A DNA stretch of 64,000 bases, taken from contig CAZQKM010000002.1 of NCBI GenBank assembly GCA_964593925.1, positions 1 through 64,000 on the forward strand. Direction: 5' to 3'. Within the stretch, counting starts at the first letter, position 1. Every line of letters starts with the position of its first letter. Below the pieces are notes generated by a model. It saw only the letters and a program-made list of their open reading frames with translations. It searched no databases and had not been told where the DNA came from. Source of the stretch: Oleidesulfovibrio sp964593925. Lineage in GTDB: Bacteria; Desulfobacterota; Desulfovibrionia; Desulfovibrionales; Desulfovibrionaceae. The translations under genes were made by a program, and so were the position numbers. Shown piece by piece: positions 52,084 through 61,222 of this stretch.

Positions 52084-52192
52084 ATAATGAGTCCCACTAC
52101 AATGGTGATATTGAGTATGGATTGATGTGTTTTGCAGTGCCTGACCATATGGTGAGGCGGGTATCTTACCTCTAGCAATGACAGGATGGCAG

Positions 52193-52546
52193 ATGACTAA
52201 AGTTGCAATTTCAAGTGAAGGTTCAGGTCTTGAAAGTATGGTTGACCCTCGATTTGGAAGGGCAGGATATTTTGTGGTGTATGATACGGCAAGCTGTGAT
52301 GTTTCATGCATTGATAACGGTGCATCGCAGGCACTGGGGCAAGGAGCGGGCATCGCCACGGCGGAGTGTTTGGCGGGGAAAGGGGTTGAGGTTGTCCTGA
52401 GTGGCTATGTTGGGCCCAAGGCATTTCAGGCTCTCCACGCTGCGGATATTAAGGTTTGTCAGGATATGGACGGTATGAGCACAGGCCAGGCACTGGAGCG
52501 CTTTCAAGCTGGCATGGTGTCATTTGCCGATACGCCGAATAGGTAG
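52193..52546 (+). CDS. NifX/NifB-C-terminal-like dinitrogenase cofactor family protein
   Basis: A 117-residue protein of the NifX/Orp-like fold (VAISSEGSGLESMVDPRFGRAGYFVVYD, then GIATAECLAGKGVEVVLSGYVG). Members bind metal-sulfur clusters; in Desulfovibrio the orange protein binds a Mo/Cu-S cluster and is encoded with MinD-type ATPases. I start at ATG 52193, because AGGA lies seven bases upstream. It is the first gene of an operon with the two ATPases that follow. No nif genes are present, so nitrogen fixation is not implied. Confidence 0.88.
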   Translation: MTKVAISSEGSGLESMVDPRFGRAGYFVVYDTASCDVSCIDNGASQALGQGAGIATAECLAGKGVEVVLSGYVGPKAFQALHAADIKVCQDMDGMSTGQALERFQAGMVSFADTPNR

Positions 52547-52551
52547 CCGTC

Positions 52552-53460
52552 ATGCGCATAGCCATTGCAAGTGGCAAGGGTGGTGCAGGGAAAACCACGG
52601 TTGCTGCATCATTAGCCCAGGTATGGAACAGGAGTGCTGTTATTGTTGATGCTGACGTTGAGGCTCCAAATATGCATCTGTTTTGTCTGCCCGAATTTCA
52701 GGGCAGCGAGCAGGTCCATCTAGAGGTTCCCAAGCTGGATGCCGAGCGTTGCACACGGTGCGGTGTATGCGCAGAGGTATGCCGTTTTAAAGCCATAGCC
52801 AGGCTGGGCAAGGGGCTTACACTGTTCAGCGATATGTGCCACGGCTGTGGGGGCTGCTTTGTCGTTTGTCCCGAGGGGGCCTTTGCCCCAGACCAGCGCC
52901 TGCTGGGCACTCTGGAATATGGAACCGTTATGGGGGGGAGACATGCATTCCTCATGGGGCGGTCAAGAATAGGTGAAGCTATGACACCGCCGCAAATACG
53001 GGCATTACATAAGAAACTTGAATGCATGTTGACAGAAGCTGATGCCGCAGAACGACATGCATATACAGATGCGATTATCGACGCGCCACCAGGTGTCGGT
53101 TGCCCTGCAATGGCTGTGGCTCGCGAGGCTGATTTCATACTGCTTGTTGCAGAGCCAACACCTTTTGGAAACCATGATTTCAAGTTGGCACACAAGGCGT
53201 TTTCCCCTTTGAATAAACCTATTGCTGCGGTGCTTAACCGCGCGGAATTTGCTGGAAGTAAAGGGGATGGTGAGCTGGCGGCCTACTGCTTGGCAGAAGG
53301 AGTGTCCATACTTGGCAGCCTGCCTTTTTCCGAAGAAATAGCTGGTCACTATGCCCGTGGAGGTATTGCGGCCTCTTGGTCTTCTGCCTGGCGGGAACGT
53401 TTTGTGTTGTTGCGTGATGCCCTGCTTCGCTTTGGCGATGGGGGGGCACGTCATGCGTGA
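52552..53460 (+). CDS. MinD/NBP35-like ATPase with inserted 2x[4Fe-4S] ferredoxin domain (first copy)
   Basis: A 302-residue P-loop ATPase with the deviant Walker A ASGKGGAGKTT at residues 6-16. Two ferredoxin clusters are inserted at about 66-110 (CTRCGVCAEVCRFKA and CHGCGGCFVVCPEGA). The later DAPPGVGCP segment is the switch-like motif of this group. Such proteins occur in pairs with NifX-type proteins and are thought to take part in metal-sulfur cluster assembly or division-related complexes (ORP cluster). It follows the NifX-like gene by five bases. Confidence 0.9.
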   Translation: MRIAIASGKGGAGKTTVAASLAQVWNRSAVIVDADVEAPNMHLFCLPEFQGSEQVHLEVPKLDAERCTRCGVCAEVCRFKAIARLGKGLTLFSDMCHGCGGCFVVCPEGAFAPDQRLLGTLEYGTVMGGRHAFLMGRSRIGEAMTPPQIRALHKKLECMLTEADAAERHAYTDAIIDAPPGVGCPAMAVAREADFILLVAEPTPFGNHDFKLAHKAFSPLNKPIAAVLNRAEFAGSKGDGELAAYCLAEGVSILGSLPFSEEIAGHYARGGIAASWSSAWRERFVLLRDALLRFGDGGARHA

Positions 53461-54346
53461 AATCGTTGTCATAAGCGGCAAGGGTGGAACGGGAAAGACC
53501 TCCTTGAGTGCTGCTTTTGCTCATCTCATGCAAAATGGTATAGTCTGTGACTTGGATGTGGATACCCCGGATCTGCATATCTTGCTTGAGCCGAAGGTGC
53601 GCACGGAGCATATGTTTGTTTCTGGCCTTGAGGCGCGTATACATCAGGCCGTTTGTACACAGTGTGGCCTTTGTATGGATGCCTGTCGATTTGATGCTAT
53701 CGGGGGTGACCCAAACGGATTATTCGTGGACCCTTTGCGGTGTGAGGGCTGCGGTGTATGCAGCGTGGTATGCCCGAGTGGTGCGGTGGTTCTTTCCCAC
53801 AAGCATTGCGGGCAATGGTATGAAAGCGACACTCGTTTCGGCCCCATGATCCATGCTCAGCTTTCTCCAGGCGAGGAAAATTCGGGTAGGCTTGTCTCTC
53901 TGCTTAAGCAAAAAGCCAGAGAAGAGGCCGGAAAGGATAATCTGGAAACAATTCTTTGCGATGGCTCCCCTGGTATAGGGTGTCCAGTCATAAGCTCTCT
54001 TTCTGGAGCGCATATGGCTGTGCTTGTTGTGGAGCCTACTCCCTCAGGGCGCCATGACTTTTTACGTGTGGCGGACTTGTGCCAACATTTTCGTATTCCG
54101 GTAAACGTCGTCATCAACAAATCAGACCTGAACCATGAGGAATGTGAGGCTATTATGTATTTTTGCGGCGAGAGGGGCTATGCTGTGGCGGGTACGTTGC
54201 CGTTCAGCCCGGATGTAGTCAGCGCCATGATCAGCAAGCAGGTGCTTACAGAAACCCGTTCTCCTTTGGCAGGAACTATTGCCACCATTTGGAGGAATAT
54301 CTTGTCAAATACGGATGTTTGCTTGCGGGAAAGGAAAGTATCATAA
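53453..54346 (+). CDS. MinD/NBP35-like ATPase with inserted 2x[4Fe-4S] ferredoxin domain (second copy)
   Basis: A 297-residue paralogue of the preceding gene that overlaps its end by eight bases, so the two are co-translated and may form a heterodimer. Walker A is VISGKGGTGKTS. The ferredoxin clusters are CTQCGLCMDACRFDA and CEGCGVCSVVCPSGA, and the nucleotide segment is LCDGSPGIGCPV. I start at ATG 53453 (MREIVVISGKGG); the open frame upstream lies inside the first ATPase. Confidence 0.9.
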   Translation: MREIVVISGKGGTGKTSLSAAFAHLMQNGIVCDLDVDTPDLHILLEPKVRTEHMFVSGLEARIHQAVCTQCGLCMDACRFDAIGGDPNGLFVDPLRCEGCGVCSVVCPSGAVVLSHKHCGQWYESDTRFGPMIHAQLSPGEENSGRLVSLLKQKAREEAGKDNLETILCDGSPGIGCPVISSLSGAHMAVLVVEPTPSGRHDFLRVADLCQHFRIPVNVVINKSDLNHEECEAIMYFCGERGYAVAGTLPFSPDVVSAMISKQVLTETRSPLAGTIATIWRNILSNTDVCLRERKVS

Positions 54347-54709
54347 AAACGGATGAGTAACACGTCACGTAACGTATAAAATATTGTGCTGTTTCATATG
54401 GTGTTGAGTTTTTTTGCACGGAAAACTGTTTGTACTTTTTCAAGGTGTAGCAGGCACAATGTGAGTGTATATCGTGTATATACCATCCGAACATTGTAGA
54501 CAGGCACATTTTTATAAGCGTTGATCGTGATTAACTGTTGAGTATATAATATGTTTTGTAAAAAGCAAGGCAGATGTTGTGGTATGGGGTGGTCGTTGCT
54601 CCCCCACGTGGGCTGCTACATAGTATTGTGGGGACCTGTGTCCGGGTATGGGGTTTTGCAGGGCGTATGGCCGGCAAAGCAGGGAGGATAAAAAAGATAT
54701 ATTTTTTAC
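54347..54709. other. AT-rich intergenic region, no gene recognised
   Basis: About 360 bases after the ATPase operon. No recognisable gene. There is no convincing terminator for the operon. Confidence 0.4.
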
Positions 54710-54739
54710 TTGACCATTGCATGACGACTCTTATATTAT
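54710..54739 (+). promoter_or_regulatory. Probable sigma-70 promoter of the structured RNA
   Basis: TTGACC at 54710-54715, an 18-base spacer, and TATTAT at 54734-54739. This is one of the better -35/-10 pairs in the intergenic regions. Transcription would begin near 54746, ahead of the RNA structure and about 420 bases before the next gene. Confidence 0.6.
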
Positions 54740-54745
54740 TTTTGT

Positions 54746-54981
54746 AAGAGGTAAGAAGGGTTGCAAAGTGCTCTCAGGCTTACGGCCCATGCACCTTAGC
54801 GGGGGATGTGCCAGATTAATATGTACGATGGAAACCGAGAAGAGAGAACCTGCTGGTGAAAAATCGTGCCGGAGCCAAAGCGTAACGTTATTGGCCGGAC
54901 GATCCGGGCGGCCCGGGATAATCAGGCGGGTTCTTTCCGTTTTGTAGGGGAATTTAATTTGCGCCATGGGGCGCTTTTTTT
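54746..54981 (+). ncRNA. Candidate structured non-coding RNA or riboswitch-like leader, class unknown
   Basis: Between a good promoter and an intrinsic terminator lies about 235 bases with no credible gene. The 3' half folds as a three-way junction. P1 is 12 bp (54842-54853 with 54926-54937, two G-T pairs). P2 is 13 bp with small bulges: 54863-54867, 54869-54872 and 54875-54878 pair with 54891-54903. P3 is a GC hairpin (54904-54908 with 54912-54916). The single strand after P1 reads TGGTGAAAA. I could not match the whole to a known class. It could be a free small RNA or a terminating riboswitch for the membrane protein gene at 55164. Confidence 0.5.
54961..54981 (+). terminator. Intrinsic terminator of the structured RNA
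   Basis: A 5-bp GC stem (GCGCC at 54961-54965 with GGCGC at 54970-54974), an ATGG loop and seven T. The stem is short but fully GC and the T-run is perfect. It follows the P1 helix of the RNA candidate by 23 bases. Confidence 0.75.
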
Positions 54982-55163
54982 ATGCCTGCGTACTGGTGTC
55001 GCTGGCTTTTTGCTTGTGGCATGCCGCATGTACTTTGCATCTTGGTGTGGATATGGCGCAATTATGAGAGAATAGATGCTAGGAGGTGCCGTACCCTTTG
55101 CCCTTCCATGTTTTTAGCATATACTGATCTACAAATTGAGTTATCAGTGTTGGGGGTATGTAT

Positions 55164-56051
55164 ATGAGCCGATTGGAGCCAGTAGCACATCTTTTTGATA
55201 TGCTGCATCATTTTTGGGAGCATCCGCGTACAGAGCGGCATGTAGCACATGGCCTGATTGTTGTATTTTTGTTGGGCCTGCTCAGCATTGAGTTGAACAG
55301 ACAGGGCTGGCTGCCCCAGCCCCTTGCGGACATGGCGCCTACCAATCATTTTTATGCCGTGGACCTGGCGTTTAGCATGCTACTGATTCTTGAGGTCATG
55401 AGCCTTATCTTTATATTATCCACATCCGTGGCAAAATCATTGGGAAAGCAGCTAGAGATTCTCACGCTGATTCTGTTACGGAATTCGTTTAAGGCGCTAT
55501 CGCAGATGCATGAACCCATTTCTGTTTCGTTGGACGCCGAGGCTTTGTCGCATGTGGCCGCTTCGGCGCTGGCGGCATTGTGCATATTCATTATTTTGGG
55601 TGTCTATTACAAGGTCCAACGTATCCAGGGATATTTGCAGGACCCTTGTGAGCGTATGCGGTACGTGTTGACTAAAAAGACCATCGCACTATTGCTGTTT
55701 TTTATCTTCATTGGTGTTGGTGTGTACGATACTGTGGATTTTTTGCTCTACGGAATACGCCATGATTTTTTTGTCACCTTTTATACGGTGCTGATTTTTG
55801 CCGATATTCTGTTGGTACTGGTCACCCAACGGTTCATGCCCAGTTTTCATGCTGTATTTCGTAACTCGGGTTTTGTCATCGCCACATTATTCATGCGCAT
55901 TGCCTTGGCTGCAGAGCCATACTATGCTGCTGGTATAGGTATTGGTGCGGCTTTGTTTGCATTAAGCGTTTCGTATGCCACCAGTGTTTTTTCCTATGGT
56001 ACGTTTTCCACCATTCAATTCAGGCAGGTTGACGAGCGTAGGCGAAAGTAA
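55164..56051 (+). CDS. Polytopic membrane protein of unknown function
   Basis: About 295 residues with roughly seven hydrophobic segments (VAHGLIVVFLLGLLSIELN, HFYAVDLAFSMLLILEV, SALAALCIFIILGVYYK, TIALLLFFIFIGVGVYD, FYTVLIFADILLVLVTQ and two more at the end). I recognise no family. Charged loops (SVAKSLGKQLEILTLILLRNS) lie between helices. ATG 55164 is the better start (GGGGG seven bases upstream); ATG 55158 is possible. The structured RNA upstream may control it. Confidence 0.75.
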   Translation: MSRLEPVAHLFDMLHHFWEHPRTERHVAHGLIVVFLLGLLSIELNRQGWLPQPLADMAPTNHFYAVDLAFSMLLILEVMSLIFILSTSVAKSLGKQLEILTLILLRNSFKALSQMHEPISVSLDAEALSHVAASALAALCIFIILGVYYKVQRIQGYLQDPCERMRYVLTKKTIALLLFFIFIGVGVYDTVDFLLYGIRHDFFVTFYTVLIFADILLVLVTQRFMPSFHAVFRNSGFVIATLFMRIALAAEPYYAAGIGIGAALFALSVSYATSVFSYGTFSTIQFRQVDERRRK

Positions 56052-56097
56052 CGCCGTATGGCCGTGTAACCGAGTGTATGTTTTGTACCAGTTTTTG

Positions 56098-59000
56098 CTA
56101 GGTGGAGTTGCTGGGTGCTGTAAGACGGGTGGCCATTTGGTGATAGGCCACGGGAATGACTAGCAGAGTAAATAGTGTGGAGGCTGTAAGGCCAAAGATC
56201 AGGGCATATGCAAGGCCAGAAAAAATGGGATCCAGCGTGATGGGCCATGCGCCCAATGCTGTGGTACCTGCTGTCAGTAAAATGGGACGGATGCGTGCGG
56301 CACCGCTTTGTAGCACGGCTTGACGTAATGGTACCCCCTGTATCGTTGCTCCTTGGATGAATTCAATCAGCACGAGGGTGTTACGGATGACGATGCCTCC
56401 CAGTGCGATCATGCCAATCATGCTGGTGGCCGTGAAAAATACAGGGTCCGCATAGCCGCCCACGTCAGTGGTCATGCTCAGATTGAGCAGCCAAAATCCT
56501 GGCATAATGCCGGTTAACGTGATTGGAATGGCGCACATGATCAGCAGTGGTAGTCCTAGTGACCCGGTTTGGAGTGCCAGCAGCAGATAGATGCCAAGCA
56601 GCGCAACCCCAAAGGCGATGCCCAGATCCCTGAACACATCCAGTGTGATTTTCCACTCTCCTTCTCCTGCCCACTCTACGGATGCCCCTGGAGGAAGGGG
56701 TGTGTGTCGCAATGTTTTTTGCATGTCCAGTATGGCTTCACCTGGAGCGCGCCCGGCCATTTCGCCGTATACATAGACCACGCGGCGTAGATTTTTGTGA
56801 TATATGGGCTGGTCCTCGTCCACATGTCGGAAGGTGCCAAGCTCACCCAGCGGTATCATGTGCCCTGAGGAAGATTTAAGGGGCATGTCTTCTAGTGTAG
56901 CAGTATACGAGCGTTGAATACGAGGAAGTGTTACCCGGATGGGTAGTGGCTGGCGCTCATTGGGCTGGTGTAGCGTGGCCGGGGCATCGCCGTTTATGGC
57001 CAGTTGCAGAGTGTCTGTCACAGCCCGGGCAGAGATACCGTGTAGGGCGGCTTTTTCCTTATCCACACTGAAGTCCAGACGGGTACGCGACACTTCATAA
57101 CTGGCGTCAATGTCAGTGACTCCCTGTTCGGCACGCATGATGGCTGTGAGTTGCTTTGCGGCTTTGATGTGTTGGGCCGGGGTATGGTCAGGTGCACTGT
57201 ATACTTCGGCTGTGATGGTGGACAGCACAGGGGGGCCTGGCGGAGATTCCACGATTTTCAAACGGGTATTATGTTGGTCTGCAATGTCTTGTAACGTATC
57301 CCGTATATGTAAGGCTAGCGCATGGCTTTGTACATTACGTTGCGACTTGTCTTGCAGGTTGATACGAATATCGGCCTGATGTGTGCCCTCACGCAAATAT
57401 GAATGCCGAACCATGCCGTTGAAGTCCATGGGCGAGGATGTACCGACATATGTGGTAATATCTGTAACTTCAGGAATAGTGGCAAGGAATGCTTCCATGT
57501 ATCGAGCGACCTGATCAGTGCGCTCTAGGCTGGAGCCTTCTGGCAGATCAAGCACAAGTTGTAATTCGTTTTTGTTATCAAAGGGTAACATTTTAAGAGG
57601 AACAAAGCGCCCCAGCACCAGTGCTGTACTAAGAAGAAGCAGCAGGAGTCTGCCTCCTGCAAGACCCGTGCGGGCCCGGCGCGAGTCGAGAAACAGCATT
57701 ATACAGCGTTGATAGGCTCCCGCAAGCCCTGTGGCCGGGTTGGCACTGCCAGAGAGTATTTTTGTTTTGTGTTGTAGCAGCAGATGGCAGAGCCATGGTA
57801 CGATGGTAAGCGCGCAGAGGGTGGAAAAGAGGACAGTAACTGGCACATTGAAGGCCATGGGTGCCATATAGGGCCCCATTGTGCCCGTGATGAAAAACAT
57901 GGGGGCAAAACATACGATGATGGTCAGTGTAGACATGATAACCGGACTCAGCACTTCGCGTACACCAGCCAGCGCGGCATGTTTGGGGGGTAGGGTGCCC
58001 CGCCGGAAGTGGCGTTGGATGTTGTCCACGTTGGTGATAGGGTCATCCACTACCAGGCCCAGCGACAAGATGAGTGCAAACAGGGTGACACGGTTGATGG
58101 TATAGCCTGCAAACCAGTTGACGGTCAGTGCCAATGCAAAGCTGACAGGCACGGCGATGCCCACAATGAGGGCTTCTCGCCTACCAAGGGTGAATGCTAA
58201 GAGTAGCACCACAGATCCCACAGCAAAACCCAGTGAAGAGAGTAAGTCGTTTACTTTGGCCTGCGCTGTGGCGCCCTGGTTGCGCGTAACGCGCAACTGT
58301 ACACCATGGGGCAACATGTTGCGTTGTAATCTTTGGGCGGCGTCAATGACGTTTTGCGCAACGCGTACAGCATTTGTGCCTTGTTTTTTGGAGATGCCCA
58401 GCGTCACGGCGGGCATCGAAGTGTGTGCCGGCAGGCCGCTGCTACGGGTATAGGCTTCGCCAAGGCCTATGCGCACATACTGGCGTGTCTCCACAGCAGA
58501 GTCCTCTACATCCGCCACATCTCCCAAGTATACAGGGCGTCCTTGATAAGCCCCTACTACCAGCATGCGTACATCTTCAAGTGTACGCAAAAAAGAGTCG
58601 GCAGTGACGGTAAACGTGCGACTCATGCTGTCCAGATATCCTGCGGTGACAGAGGCATCCGCGCCGTCAAAGGCAGTTCGCACGTCAAGTGCAGAGATAT
58701 GGTAGGCTGCAAGGGCTTCTTGCCGGAGCAGTACGCGAATTTCTCTAGGGGCGCCTCCTGTAATCGTACATCGCGAAACGTTAGGAATCCGGGCAAGGTG
58801 GTGGAAAATTTCTTCGCCCATACGGCGTAGTTCTTGTGGCCCGTAGCCTGTTTCCGGGTCGGCGAACAGCGTCAGGGTAACAATGGGCACGTCATCTATT
58901 TCTACGGGTTTGACCATCCAGTCCGTGACGACCGACGGTACAAGATCTTGGTTTGTTATGATGGTATTATGTAGGCGTACCAGTGCGTCTTCACGATTTT

Positions 59001-59358
59001 CTCCTGTATAAAAGCGCACGGTGGCAATACAGGAATCGCGGCGTGACATGGAGTAGACATATTCCACGCCGTCAATTTGCCAGAGTAGCCGCTCCAATGG
59101 GGTGGCAACAAGTTTTTCCACCTCTTCTGCAGAGGCACCGGGAACTTGTACCATAATATCTGCCATGGGGACCACTATCTGGGGTTCTTCTTCTCTTGGT
59201 GTCAGTAAGATGGCGCCTATTCCTGCACACAATGCAAGAGCAAGCAGCAACAGGGCGCTGTTGCCGTCCAGAAGCCTGCTGAGTATGACTTCGACTGTAC
59301 CGCTGGGCGTCGCAGGTTGCGGGTGGGATCTGGGTGCAGAAGGGCTACTGGACATCAA
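56098..59358 (-). CDS. RND-family efflux permease (AcrB-like)
   Basis: A 1086-residue inner-membrane exporter with two repeats of six helices and large periplasmic loops. It has PGASAEEVEKLVATPLERLLWQ in the porter domain and LGLVVDDPITNVDNIQRH in helix 4, where the Asp pair of the proton relay is present. The closing region (MIGMIALGGIVIRNTLVLIEF) is typical. Sequence features lie closer to heavy-metal/unknown-substrate or lipid-type RND proteins of proteobacteria than to classical AcrB, so the substrate is open. It overlaps the adaptor gene by 14 bases. No TolC gene is adjacent. Confidence 0.93.
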   Translation of the reverse strand: MMSSSPSAPRSHPQPATPSGTVEVILSRLLDGNSALLLLALALCAGIGAILLTPREEEPQIVVPMADIMVQVPGASAEEVEKLVATPLERLLWQIDGVEYVYSMSRRDSCIATVRFYTGENREDALVRLHNTIITNQDLVPSVVTDWMVKPVEIDDVPIVTLTLFADPETGYGPQELRRMGEEIFHHLARIPNVSRCTITGGAPREIRVLLRQEALAAYHISALDVRTAFDGADASVTAGYLDSMSRTFTVTADSFLRTLEDVRMLVVGAYQGRPVYLGDVADVEDSAVETRQYVRIGLGEAYTRSSGLPAHTSMPAVTLGISKKQGTNAVRVAQNVIDAAQRLQRNMLPHGVQLRVTRNQGATAQAKVNDLLSSLGFAVGSVVLLLAFTLGRREALIVGIAVPVSFALALTVNWFAGYTINRVTLFALILSLGLVVDDPITNVDNIQRHFRRGTLPPKHAALAGVREVLSPVIMSTLTIIVCFAPMFFITGTMGPYMAPMAFNVPVTVLFSTLCALTIVPWLCHLLLQHKTKILSGSANPATGLAGAYQRCIMLFLDSRRARTGLAGGRLLLLLLSTALVLGRFVPLKMLPFDNKNELQLVLDLPEGSSLERTDQVARYMEAFLATIPEVTDITTYVGTSSPMDFNGMVRHSYLREGTHQADIRINLQDKSQRNVQSHALALHIRDTLQDIADQHNTRLKIVESPPGPPVLSTITAEVYSAPDHTPAQHIKAAKQLTAIMRAEQGVTDIDASYEVSRTRLDFSVDKEKAALHGISARAVTDTLQLAINGDAPATLHQPNERQPLPIRVTLPRIQRSYTATLEDMPLKSSSGHMIPLGELGTFRHVDEDQPIYHKNLRRVVYVYGEMAGRAPGEAILDMQKTLRHTPLPPGASVEWAGEGEWKITLDVFRDLGIAFGVALLGIYLLLALQTGSLGLPLLIMCAIPITLTGIMPGFWLLNLSMTTDVGGYADPVFFTATSMIGMIALGGIVIRNTLVLIEFIQGATIQGVPLRQAVLQSGAARIRPILLTAGTTALGAWPITLDPIFSGLAYALIFGLTASTLFTLLVIPVAYHQMATRLTAPSNST

Positions 59359-60508
59359 CGGACTCCAGTATAAGGGATTCTCCTCCGTGCAGGCCGGAAA
59401 GTACTTCTATGTCGTTGCCATACTGTGCGCCTGTCTTGACATACACCGTTATAGTGGCATCATCGCGCCGTAGCCGAACGGTCTCCAGTTGTCCCGTGCG
59501 GGATACGGCTTGGGCGGGGATGAGTACTGTGCTACGCGTGCCTACGGGTATGAGGGCACGGCCAAACATGCCAGGGTATAGTCCCGTATGGAGAGCCGGA
59601 TGGGATGCGGCCTGGCTCTCTGTCATCGGGGGCAGTGCCACATGTATTTCAAACGTACGTGAAAGCGGGTCAGCGGCGGGTACAACTTTTTCCACAACCC
59701 CCTCCAAAGTGGCGCTGTCAAGCGCGTTGATCACCACGGCCAGTGACATGCCGGGACGTATGTGCCGGATGAGTCCCTCCCGTACATATGCCTCGAGATG
59801 GAATACGCCATTTGTCTGCATGACCAGCAGAGTTTTGCCAGGAAAGGCAAGATCTCCTGGCTCGGCTTCACGTCTAACCACTTCACCGTCTTCCAGAGCC
59901 CGAATGCTGCCGTGCTCAAGGGCTATGCCGGCTTCTTCCAACATATTGCGCGTTTTTTCTTGCATTGCCAGAGCTCCGGCCACTCCCTCAGAGGCTCGGC
60001 GCATATTGGCTTCGGCCTGTGCATATGCTGCTTGAGCCTGGTCCAACTCATTTTGGGCCACGGCGTCAGTATTAAATAGCATGCGTATACGCTTGTACTG
60101 ACCTTCTAGTCTGATAAAGGCAGCTTGCGCTGCAGCTTTTGCTTGCCGTGCCTGCTGTGTAGCTGCCTCGGCAGATGCCAGGGCTTGCGTGGCCTGTTTC
60201 TGGCGCGAGGTTAGATCTTGCGTATCTAGGACCACGAGCACGTCCCCCTTTTTTACCCGGGTTCCGGTGTGCACGCGTATTTCCAGGATGCGCGCTGTGA
60301 GCTGTGCTTCTATACGGGTTTCTGTTTTGGGGCGGATGGTCCCGACAGCCTGCCGGGTTTGGGTAACCTCTGCTATGCGGGCCTGCACGGTATGCTGAAA
60401 AGGCTCTGCATGGGGGGTACTCTCGGCAAATGCGGGCGAAGCGCAGCTCAGTATGAGCCTTATGCCAAGCCATAGTAGCAGGAACATGAGGCGCTGATGG
60501 TATAACAT
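59345..60508 (-). CDS. RND efflux periplasmic adaptor (membrane fusion protein)
   Basis: A 387-residue adaptor with an N-terminal signal (FLLLWLGIRLILSCASPAFA). It is followed by a lipoyl half (RILEIRVHTGTRVKKGDVL), a long alpha-hairpin coiled coil (about 95-190, rich in Ala, Gln and Lys), the second lipoyl half (RALEDGEVVRREAEPGDL), and a beta-barrel. It connects the permease to an outer-membrane channel. It is the first gene of the pump operon, ahead of the permease. Confidence 0.93.
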   Translation of the reverse strand: MLYHQRLMFLLLWLGIRLILSCASPAFAESTPHAEPFQHTVQARIAEVTQTRQAVGTIRPKTETRIEAQLTARILEIRVHTGTRVKKGDVLVVLDTQDLTSRQKQATQALASAEAATQQARQAKAAAQAAFIRLEGQYKRIRMLFNTDAVAQNELDQAQAAYAQAEANMRRASEGVAGALAMQEKTRNMLEEAGIALEHGSIRALEDGEVVRREAEPGDLAFPGKTLLVMQTNGVFHLEAYVREGLIRHIRPGMSLAVVINALDSATLEGVVEKVVPAADPLSRTFEIHVALPPMTESQAASHPALHTGLYPGMFGRALIPVGTRSTVLIPAQAVSRTGQLETVRLRRDDATITVYVKTGAQYGNDIEVLSGLHGGESLILESVDVQ

Positions 60509-61222
60509 GATAGTGTATTCCAGCCAGTGTTGTGGGTGGGGGAAGGTTTTGGGACAGTATGCCCTATGTCGGGTTGATATGGCAAAAATATAATACCTTT
60601 CGGCAAGGGCGCAGGATGCCGGGTTCTGGGGACAGGCTTAGAAGTCTACTCGTAGCTTGTTTTGTTACATAATGGTTCAGGTATGCATACTGCAAGCTCA
60701 TGTTGATATTTCAGCTTTATAAAAATGATTCTGGACATTAACGTTGTCGTATGTAATAGTCTGTAGTATAGAATGATTTGTTGTTTTATGCAGGATGTAT
60801 GCAGTGCTGATGTATAATCATGGTGTACATGTTATGTAGCATGTGGCTATCGCGTTTGCAGCCCATATGGCTATGGGGAGCATTCTCGAAATATTTATCA
60901 GGGCACGATTTTTTTTTTACGCATTATATTTTGCATCTTGAGGTGTATGTGGCAGTCCTGTGGCGTGTTGGCTGCGCCGTACCGGCAGGTATCCTCTCCG
61001 GATGTCCGGTAGTTACTCCACGGCTGCCCGTAGTGGCTTTTACATTCCTTGATTGTCGGACCGCTCGCTTTTCGAGGCGGGGGCCGCGCCATCCTTGACG
61101 TCTGCAAGGCTTTTTCCACTGTTTACGGAAGAGTTACCCGGCCCAAGTGTGACCGGACTGCCGCCAGGGTACGCATGGAGCGGGGGAATATTGCCGTATT
61201 TTTTCCATGGCCAGGAGGGCTG
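60509..61222. other. Long intergenic region upstream of proV
   Basis: About 710 bases separate the divergent pump and proVWX operons. The left half is AT-rich and should carry both promoters. A weak hairpin (CCTTG/CAAGG, 61093-61109, followed by CTTTTT) might be a partial terminator. No gene is recognised; open frames are short. The space is large enough for a control region of the osmoregulated operon. Confidence 0.4.

Noticed and set aside
52193..54346. Nitrogen fixation genes
   Set aside because: The NifX-like and NifH-fold proteins belong to the MinD/ORP group. No nifHDK, nifE or nifN is present.
54842..54937. Cobalamin or glycine riboswitch
   Set aside because: GGTGAAAA and CTCTCAGG segments recall those classes, but the required B12 boxes and the glycine core with its paired stems are absent, and the three-way junction does not match.
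54731..54967. 78-codon minus-strand frame across the RNA candidate
   Set aside because: No ribosome site, no family pattern, and the same bases form long paired stems and a terminator in the plus direction.
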